From the NCBI RefSeq assembly GCF_902497555.1, contig NZ_CABVGP010000002.1:12501-76500 (forward strand): a stretch of 64,000 bases of DNA. Reading direction: 5' to 3'. The position numbers were made by a program, and so were the translations under genes. Numbering within the stretch: the stretch's first letter is position 1; every line of letters starts with the position of its first letter. This DNA is from Amycolatopsis camponoti (GTDB taxonomy: Bacteria > Actinomycetota > Actinomycetes > Mycobacteriales > Pseudonocardiaceae). This document shows, piece after piece, positions 63,977-64,000 of this stretch. A model generated the notes under the pieces. The model was not told where the DNA came from. It searched no databases and worked only from the letters and a program-made list of their open reading frames with translations.

Positions 63977-63996
63977 TCCTCTACAGGTGTAGAGGA
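63977..63996. promoter_or_regulatory. Palindromic operator upstream of the last monooxygenase
   Basis: TCCTCTACA-GG-TGTAGAGGA, nine-base arms with a two-base centre, overlapping the ribosome-site side of the gene. This is a typical TetR-family operator shape. Confidence 0.85.
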
Positions 63997-64000
63997 CTCT

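Overview
The window looks like the chromosome of a high-GC actinomycete of the Pseudonocardiaceae, most likely Amycolatopsis or a close relative. The evidence is the GC-rich coding pattern, many GTG starts, a WhiB-family regulator, the tmRNA tag (ADSSQREYALAA), and gene order that I recall from Mycobacterium tuberculosis: glnE/glnA/RDD/DUF4191 (Rv2219-Rv2221 area) and uvrD2-whiB7-ABC1 kinase-DUF2342 protease-PDZ/Lon protease-UPF0182 (Rv3198c-Rv3193c). Genus assignment is inference; no database was consulted.

Layout. 1-2143: 3' part of a 23S rRNA gene, a 5S gene and their terminator. 2161-2366: an array of 21-bp repeats. 2360-5368: Lrp regulator, rhodanese, class-I glutamine amidotransferase and a PiT phosphate transporter. 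5396-12369: nitrogen-control block with glnE and glnA, where a four-half-site GlnR box precedes glnA, plus a thioesterase, a small secreted protein with a tendamistat-like cysteine pattern, an RDD protein and DUF4191. 12426-15946: uvrD2, then whiB7 with an AT-rich promoter, a leader ORF and an intrinsic attenuator, followed by a translationally coupled small protein. 15985-16605: repeat-rich non-coding DNA. 16606-28710: methyltransferase, ABC1 kinase, ThiF-like protein, two metalloprotease-type proteins, PDZ/Lon protease and UPF0182 membrane protein; a second array of the 21-bp repeat family lies at 22181-22285.

28778-31227: two identical initiator-tRNA genes flank a TetR/FAD-monooxygenase pair. 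31643-36484: padR, prfB, ftsE-ftsX, smpB and an amidohydrolase. 36506-41268: an acyltransferase, a small protein, a two-component system with a separate sensor-domain protein, and ssrA (tmRNA), the partner of SmpB. 41269-42555: 1.3 kb of GC-rich low-complexity DNA. 42556-46842: a small conserved protein, a GGDEF protein, an MFS exporter, a truncated AbiEi-like remnant and an IclR regulator. 46912-53720: a complete histidine-utilisation operon (hutH, hutU, M20 amidohydrolase, hutF, hutI). 53842-64000: two FAD monooxygenases, a secreted lipase, an Lnt-like acyltransferase, a second PiT transporter with a small membrane partner and a PHO-box-like element, helical-repeat proteins, a dienelactone hydrolase, and a NarL-type two-component system whose kinase has an unusual extra C-terminal membrane/outside module.

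Themes that tie the window together are nitrogen control (GlnR box, GlnE, GlnA, Hut), phosphate uptake (two PiT paralogues), ribosome rescue and antibiotic response (smpB/ssrA, prfB, whiB7), and several self-contained regulator/operator pairs. The least explained signals are the 21-bp repeat arrays, the hairpin elements downstream of all three tRNA/tmRNA genes, and the whiB7 leader with its rare-codon end.
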